From positions 29,409,501-29,473,500 of the forward strand of contig CM065387.1 in NCBI GenBank assembly GCA_033060915.1: a stretch of 64,000 nucleotides of DNA. The letters run 5' to 3'. Source of the stretch: Euryodendron excelsum (taxonomy: Eukaryota; Streptophyta; Magnoliopsida; Ericales; Pentaphylacaceae). The position numbers and the translations under genes are program-made. The notes beneath the pieces are model-generated. The model made no database searches. It was not told where the DNA came from and saw nothing but the letters and a program-made list of their open reading frames with translations. How positions within the stretch are numbered: the stretch's first letter is position 1; each line of letters starts with the position of its first letter. This document shows positions 57,746-64,000 of this stretch, piece after piece.

Positions 57746-60700
57746 TGCAAGCACCCCATTTTTGCCAGTTCAGCAATCCCCGGCTTGATTGGACACACAT
57801 TCAGACCGACACAGACACTTTCAAGCCCAAACTGATTTTCCAGACTCAATTTAGTTAATCAACAACTTCGCAGGCCCACCAGGCCCAATAGAGACAAAAT
57901 GATCAAAATGCCCTTGGGGTATTGCTCAGTCTAATTCTAGTTGGCACGTCTTTTTAAAAATGATAAGTCCGTATTTTAACCTTAATTCTAGTTTCAATTC
58001 CAATCTAAACCAGTTAAACACAATTTGGCACGTATTTTGAGAAAGTTGATCCTTCAGATAGTAAGTCCATCCAACACAACACGTTTATCAAAAAAGCACA
58101 AAACAGCTTAAAATGATAAGTCCCTTCACACTCGTCGAACGAGATGGAACTCAAGTCCCTGGGATAGTAGAGCGGTTCACTTCTGGTGCCTACTAGCTCG
58201 CCAACATAGAATGTCTACTATTTAGCACACTAATTGAGAAAGTACATAAGACCCTGAGGCGGTAAGACCATCTAGTAGTTTTCCGAGATCAGGCAATCTC
58301 TAGAATAAACGCACACTATCAGAGTGACAAACACTCACAAACATTACAATTGTCTAAGTGACCGAAACACTAGTAAATAGGTCGACATCGAGAATGCCAA
58401 CAAACCCCTCATGTCACGAGACCAAACACATCACTTGGTCATGACATGTTTACTAGAGGACGGGATATCTTTAGAAACCAACTCGTCATATTCCGTTAGA
58501 GTGACAAAAATACTCTAAACCTGCGTCAACACCAGTGCTTGCTAGTCCATTTTGGTGAAAGATAACCAAACTGCCCTTTGGGCCTCACTTGGACGCTTCT
58601 CAAGAAAGTACCTAAGACCTCATAACTGTAAGTCCACCCTTCCAAAATTGTCCCAAGGATATTCTAGCATGTTCTAGTGCCTTCCAATCACTTTCAAAGC
58701 TATTCTGAAAGCATTCGGTCAAAATGACCATTTTGCCTATAGGCATCCAATTGCCTCCGGGAGTCACACTGGCTCCGCGTATAACTACCTTTCGAGGATG
58801 CTTCTAGTAGTATTCCCAACCTTCCGGTACCTTTCTAGACCATTCTGGGTCCATTTTGGTAAACCCGGTATGAAATGACCTTTTTGCCTATGGTGGGTTG
58901 ATCGCCTTTCTCAACCACATCGGCTCTGGGTATCAAATTGGTAATCCATCGGAGCACTCTGAATTGTGTTTCCAACCTTCAAGCTTTCTCATGGATCACT
59001 CCAGGTTGATCTTGGTGTTCCCCCGGTTCAAATAACTGTTTTACTCCTAGTGGGCCAGTTGCTACTTTCAACTATTCTGGCTCTAATCATCAAGTCAGTT
59101 ACCTCTGGGACACTCTTTTTAGGGGTTCTCGTCCATTCTCAGCCGAGTTTGGCTACTCGGAACCTTTCAGATCATTCTCGAACTTTCTAAAGTCACTCTT
59201 GGTGAAGCTAGGCCAAAAATTATATAGTAGTCACTAGGATAGGTGTCCAAATCTTTTGCCTTTTGTCGCAAGGGTTAAAGATTTGTTTCTTACCGGCTTA
59301 AAAAATCTCCTAAAAGGCTGCCACCACTATGAGTGGCGCCAAGCCCTATTTTTCTTGCCTATAAATATAAGCCACCCCCCTACGTATTATGGATCCACAA
59401 AATCTCTCCAAAAACTTTGCCTCTCTTAAAACAGACTTTGAGTTGCCCTAAAACCCTAATTCTCTTAAGCCTCCTTCAAACCCTAGCCTCTATACAATCC
59501 ATACACTCAAACCCTAATCTATACGCTTCAAAACCTAGTCTTCAAGCTCCATAAAGGTCAAGTCTAGGCCTTGTAAGCTCTTGAAGATCGTCTTAAAGTT
59601 CAAGCAAGTCCTCCATTGAAGCCTTTAACTAAAAAAGAAGACAAGGTAGGGTTCTATTTACTTTTATGTAATCCCCTTCTATCTCATCTCTCTCCTAACC
59701 CACTTGTATTTTATTCTATTTTAACCCCCATATTCTACCTCCCCTTCTTGCATACTTGAAACAACGGACCTCCCGGGTCATGCCTCCGAAGGCTTTGGAG
59801 AGAATCACAGTGTTGAAGATTTTCTTTGAGTTCAATCTAAGACGGTGTGGGTCTGACCCCTTGGTTATATGGTGAAGCCTGACCTTATATGTTCATGTCC
59901 CTATTGCATTGTTGCTATCATGATCATGGATTCAAAGAAGTTTTTCAAACTTGCATTAAAAGTTGCTTTCAAAACTTGTATTCAAAACCTTTTCCTTCAA
60001 AATTGTATTCAAAATCACAACCCTAAGATGATTCTAGCTATTCCATGGTTAGGGCTGCTTTAGGAAAGTGTAACATTCAATAAGACTATTAAAGTCCATA
60101 TTAGGGTTTCAAACTTTAGTTGTTGTCAAAACCCTAGAATGATTCTAGTCTTCTCATGATTAGAATCATTTAGGAAAGTGAGATATTCAAGAGATTTTCA
60201 AAAGGCTATATTCATACCTTTCTAAAATAGTTTTGCAAATCTACTTCCTAAAAATTCTTTTGAAAGATTCACTTTTCAAAAACGCTTTGTCTTGAAGTCC
60301 AAGTCAAAACCTAGATTCCATATTTAGGAAATCCTAGGCTTCTCACATAAAATTATGATTTTCTATCTGCATCAAATCACAAATTTCCTAAACTATTTTA
60401 TTCATGAAATTATAGATTTCATAATTCAAAAAGTCACAAAAAATGATAGATTTCCAAAACTAAAGCTTTCTAATTTCAAGTCAAAATCAAGTCTTGTCCA
60501 AATAGGAAACCCAATTAAATATCCTATTTTTGGAAATAAAATCCAATCTTCCATTTTAGAAAATAGAAATAAAATCTTTCCAATTTCTGACTTTTCAAAT
60601 CCCAAAAATCAAATCTTTCCAAAATCAAACCTTTCTTAATTCAAATCTTTTCAAAATCAAATCTTTCCTAAAATGAAAACTTTCCTAAAATAGAACTTTC

Positions 60701-61617
60701 CTCCTTCGGAACTCTCCTAATTCGAAACTTTCCTAAAATCAAACCTTTCTATTTCAAGTGCATGTTTAAACCCTAGGTTATCTAAACCATTGGATGCCAA
60801 AACCCTAGTTCAACCCCTAACTCTAAGTTAGGAAACTTCGACTCTTGTCTAAATCAAGATGGTTTTTAAATCCCAATTCAAGTCAAGATGATTTCAAAGT
60901 TCAATTTAACTCTCCAAAATAAGTTCAAGTTTTACTTCAAAGTTCGATTTCAAATCAAAGTTCAATTTCCATTCTTCAAATGAAAGTTCAAACAAGAACC
61001 TTTTCAAGTCAAAATTTTCAAAGGCCCTAAAGTGTCTATTTTTGTTCGGACCTTGAGTTCGAACTACAACTGACCTAATTTCCAACAAAGAGATACGTAG
61101 GCAACTCTCATGAGTGCGGTCACAACTTTATTTCAAATTCCAAATTCCTTTTTCAAAATCTCTTTCTAAATTCTTTTCATGCACTTGTATATCATGCATC
61201 ATATCATCCCAAAAGTGACGGCTCAAACCTCTTTCCAAAATTTTTTTTAAAGTGGAAATAATTAGACAGTGGATAATCAGAAATTCTAAATGAGTGAACC
61301 TAGGGTGAAAAGATATGTAGGTACCGCAAGGGCGGGATAGGGTGATAGTCTAGTGCATCTTCTCTATATGTAACCCACCTCTAAATCTAGAATCACCGTT
61401 TTCGAAAGACCAAAATGGAGTTTACTTAGTTTTAGGTGACCTAACTCAACTTAACAAAATTAGGTGGTGACTTCAAATCTTTTTTTAAAAGCCCTTATTC
61501 AAATCAATTTCTAATTTAAACCTAGTCACACTCGTAGTTCTAGAAGAATGAGTTCTAAAGAGAGAGTACCGTGTATTTTTCACATATCATCTCTAGTGCA
61601 AAAATCAGGGTGTGACA
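57746..61617 (+). mobile_element. LTR-7: plus-oriented Tat/Ogre LTR (3872 bp)
   Basis: It starts TGCAAGCACCCCATTTTTGC and ends CAGGGTGTGACA, in sense orientation on the plus strand. In order: U3 with AAAATGCCCTTGGGG; 157-bp-type units singly; GAGTGGCGCC palindrome (about 59333); TATA (59360-59367); telo-box motifs (59451, 59478 and 59509); then a C/T-rich tract (complement of the purine-rich body in the other LTRs) and the U5 end. Flanks are TTAAT and CATGT, so no target duplication is seen; comparison with the host LTR suggests about 20 host bases were lost at the right junction. No internal region is present, so it is solo or part of a rearranged copy. Confidence 0.85.
59360..59367 (+). promoter_or_regulatory. 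TATA box of LTR-7 with telo-boxes downstream
   Basis: TTGCCTATAAATATAAGCC is followed by AACCCTAA at 59451, AAACCCTA at 59478 and AAACCCTA at 59509. The first telo-box begins 84 bases after the TATA box, as in LTR-1, LTR-2 and LTR-3 on the opposite strand. Confidence 0.65.
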
Positions 61618-62606
61618 CATGTGTGTTAGTGATGTATCACTTTCTATATTTGAGCATCATAAGTCATGAACATGCATTGATTATGCATATATTTCATAAG
61701 TTTGATGTAATGGTGTGTAATAGATTCGGAAGCAGATAAAGACACTCCAATTCTACCGAATGAATGAATCAACCTTACTTTATGCAGCTGATTGAGGTGG
61801 GAATTTAAGATATTCTTACTCGTATAGAATTGAATGTCTTATTATCAATGTTGATATTGGTTGCTAGATTATGAGGCGACATTACATACAATATACATTG
61901 TGTGCATAACTTACATTGTACGGAGGAGGTTTAGTCGATGCGGGACTAATCTAAGGTTAAGTTGATACGGGATAACCTAAAGAATGTCAATGTGAGACAT
62001 TCTAGATAATAAGCCATCAATATATTGGGCCAATGTTATCAAAAGAGCACGCTTGTGTATGGTGATATTAAACATTGCATCACAAAGAGGCATTGTATTA
62101 TATGAAACATTTCTCATTGATGAAGATGGATTATCTATTAGTGATTGATAAGATGTTTATCTAAACATTCTTTCTTTACAAGTTTGATTATCTTAGTGAG
62201 CACGTTGATATCTGGCTCGCACCCACATAGGTTGTTTTGCAGGTAAGATGGAAGATGTCCAGTCCACTACTATAGATGTCGGTGTTACGTTGAAAAGCTT
62301 TGAAAAGCTTTACTTGTTGAGTTGTAAATTTGTACATTTTGTACATTTTGGAGATGAAAGTCTTTTAGAGTTTGCTTATACTTTTATTTGTAATGACTTG
62401 AGAGTATGTCTTAATAGCTCTCTTATGTATTTATATGGTGATTATGGATGGTTTATATATAATGATGTTGTTTATCCATTATATGATTCTTATCTTTGGG
62501 ATTGTTGTGAGGTATCATTCGTAGGTTAATAAGCTACGCGATCGCACTCACCCTAAAATGGTGTTAATGACGCCTGATTAGGAGTGGGAGTGGACTGGAC
62601 ATGACG

Positions 62607-62777
62607 TGTCACGATGATGTAACTGGGGTGACATCATCATTGGCACATATGGCAAAATTTTGGTGGAGCCACATGTTTTCCCTCCTGATCTTGGGCACTA
62701 TTATGCCACACATAATAAAATAAGGCATCACAACATTTGAATGTCACAAAGGGAAAATTCCCATCACGACATTGTAG
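62607..62777. other. Flank to the right of the Tekay-like LTR
   Basis: Short AT-rich sequence between the Tekay 3' LTR and the next LTR fragment. No coding or structural feature is recognised. It may be the original target sequence. Confidence 0.3.
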
Positions 62778-63013
62778 TGACTACAAGCATCCCATTTTTA
62801 TCCCGCTCGACAATTTTCGATCCAAAACATTGACCGAGTTAAATCAAACACTTCAAAGTTAAGAAAGGCATTTCAAGATCAAAACAACATTTCCAAGTGA
62901 AGACAACTATCATAGGCCAACAAGGCCACATTCCATGTTAAAATGACCAAAATACCCCTTAACATTCACTTGCGCCTCTATGCATTGCCAACAAGATTTT
63001 CAAGATCTAGCAG
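62778..63013 (+). mobile_element. Plus-oriented Tat/Ogre U3 fragment
   Basis: TACAAGCATCCCATTTTTAT resembles the TGTAAGCACCCCATTTTTGC terminus. AAAATGACCAAAATACCCC further on matches the U3 block of LTR-7. It is diverged and broken off after about 236 bp by the minus-oriented LTR-8. Confidence 0.55.
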
Positions 63014-64000
63014 TGTCGCGCCGTAGTTTTTTGCACTCAAGCATGGGACATACACACACTACTTCCCACTCTTGCAGTACCTATATGTCTTTTTACCCTA
63101 GGTTTACTCATTTAGAATCTCCAGTTATCTAATGTTCAATTATATCCACTTTGAGAATTTTAGAAAAAAGGTTTGTGTCATCACTATAGGGATGATGTGA
63201 TGCATGATATATAAGTATATGAAAAGAATTAGAAAGAGATTTGAAAAAGGAAATTGGAATTTTGAAAAAGATTATGACCGCACCAATAAGGACTGCTACG
63301 TATCCTTTTGTTGGGATCAGGTCAGTCGTAGTTTAGACTTGGGGACACTTTGGGACCTTGTTTGATTTGAAAAGATATCTTGTGACCTTTGAAAAGTTTG
63401 ACTTTAAAAGATTTTGGCTTGAACTTTGATTGGAAGATTGGAAATTAAACTTTGATTTAATATTTACTTTGATTTGAAACCGAACTTGGAGTTGACTTTG
63501 CAATAAAACTTGAATTTGAAATTGAACCTTGAAATGGAACTTGGACTTGTTTTTGGAAAGTTTGAATTGAACTTTCAAACCATCTTGTCTTGAATTGAGG
63601 TTTGAAAACCATCTTGATTTAGACTTAAGATTTAGAGAAGAGTTGAAGTTTCTTAACTCAAGGTTAGCATTCAACTAGGGCTTAGATATCCTAGGATTTA
63701 GATAACCTAGGGTTTAAACATACACTTGAAATAGAAAGGTTTGATTAAAACTTGAAAAGTTTGATTTTAGGAAAGCTCGATTTTAGGAAAGTTTTCGTTT
63801 TAGCAAAGATTTGATTTAGGAAAGGTTTCGAATTAGGAAGGGGAAAGGTTTGAATTTGAAATTTGAAAAGTTGAAATTTAGAAAGATTGATTTAAGAAGA
63901 ATTGAATTTGGAAGATTAAGTTTGAAAAGGTTTAACTTGGAATTTAAATAATCCTAGGACCTAGGGTTCATGCCATCCATTTGAATTGAAAAGATTGGAT
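63014..64000 (-). mobile_element. LTR-8: minus-oriented Tat/Ogre LTR, partial (runs off window)
   Basis: It starts on the plus strand TGTCGCGCCGTAG, the family U5 terminus, but then jumps after about 35 bp to sequence that normally lies some 300-400 bp further in (TTGCAGTACCTATATGTC), so a U5 part including the PBS-like motif is deleted. The rest follows LTR-5 (ACCGCACC...GGGTTGCCTACGTA-like block, then purine-rich repeats) to the window end. Confidence 0.75.

Larger units (their letters stand above)
25886..62606 (+). mobile_element. Tekay/Del-like chromovirus, split by nested insertions
   Basis: Coding pieces appear in the right order on the plus strand: gag (26046-26420), zinc knuckle (26824-26865), protease (27118-27412), RT and RNase H (43688-44794), rest of RNase H (52349-52490), integrase (52620-53834 and 56435-56640), purine-rich tract and 3' LTR (56683-62606). 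Each gap is an insertion bounded by LTR termini and 5-bp duplications. The 5' LTR is not seen; LTR-3 lies directly upstream of the leader. Stops and frameshifts occur in every domain, so the copy is dead. Host sequence is about 3.1 kb internal plus a 2.05 kb LTR; the remainder is inserted DNA. Confidence 0.85.
56683..62606 (+). mobile_element. 3' LTR of the Tekay-like element, interrupted by LTR-7
   Basis: 56683-57745 and 61618-62606 together make about 2.05 kb and align, in reverse, with the solo LTR 44795-52343: the CCCTACCTTGCTTAACATC start, the TTAATTAG-rich stretch, CACCTAGGTGTGTGC, and the end GTTAATGACGCCTGATTAGG...ACATGAC. The exact right end is uncertain by a few bases. It contains a (GT)n run near 57047. 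ORFs here are not credible genes. Confidence 0.75.

Noticed and set aside
57746..61617. LTR-7 as a clean solo LTR with TSD
   Set aside because: The flanking pentamers TTAAT and CATGT do not match; a junction deletion is likely, so I did not claim a duplication.
1..64000. A gene-bearing host region or biosynthetic cluster
   Set aside because: Every recognisable protein domain belongs to retrotransposon gag, protease, RT, RNase H, integrase, or the element-associated mobile-domain-like ORF.

Overview
The window is plant nuclear DNA, probably from a large, repeat-rich dicot-type genome; nothing allows a species call. I found no host protein gene, rRNA or tRNA gene. Essentially all of it is LTR retrotransposons inserted into one another, almost all decayed by stop codons and frameshifts. 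Three LTR families are visible. (i) A very large Ty3/gypsy family of the Tat/Ogre type, with LTRs of 3.9-5.4 kb beginning TGTAAGCACC and ending GGGCGCGACA, and a primer site matching tRNA-Arg(ACG). (ii) A Tekay/Del-like chromovirus with LTRs of about 2.1 kb. (iii) A related family seen as one 2.6 kb solo LTR. One tRNA-derived SINE is also present.

Layout: 1-9690 is a minus-strand Tat/Ogre element (element I) with reverse transcriptase, protease, leader, PBS and 5' LTR; its gag is missing and it runs off the left edge. It sits in an older LTR fragment (9691-10060). From about 10061 to 25885 is a composite (element II): a plus-strand ORF remnant interrupted by a solo LTR (10408-15481, TSD CTCCA), a tract of about 220-bp degenerate repeats, a duplicated leader, and a minus-strand LTR. 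From 25886 to about 62606 is one Tekay-like element read on the plus strand, split into five coding pieces by element III (27661-43687), a solo LTR of its own family (44795-52343, itself split by a Tat/Ogre solo LTR at 44988-50376) and a 2.6 kb solo LTR (53835-56429). Its 3' LTR holds a plus-strand Tat/Ogre LTR (57746-61617). The right edge has a U3 fragment and the start of one more Tat/Ogre LTR.

Most interesting structure: elements II and III share the order LTR / plus-strand ORF (plant-mobile-domain-like in III) / ~220-bp repeats / minus-strand gag or leader / minus-strand LTR, without recognisable pol. This suggests a non-autonomous Tat/Ogre derivative carrying an antisense ORF. Its LTRs show a TATA box, telo-box motifs 84 nt downstream, GGCGCC palindromes next to the TATA box, a 157-bp tandem repeat and an 81-bp hairpin-bearing minisatellite. 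All functional statements are inferred from sequence and family knowledge.
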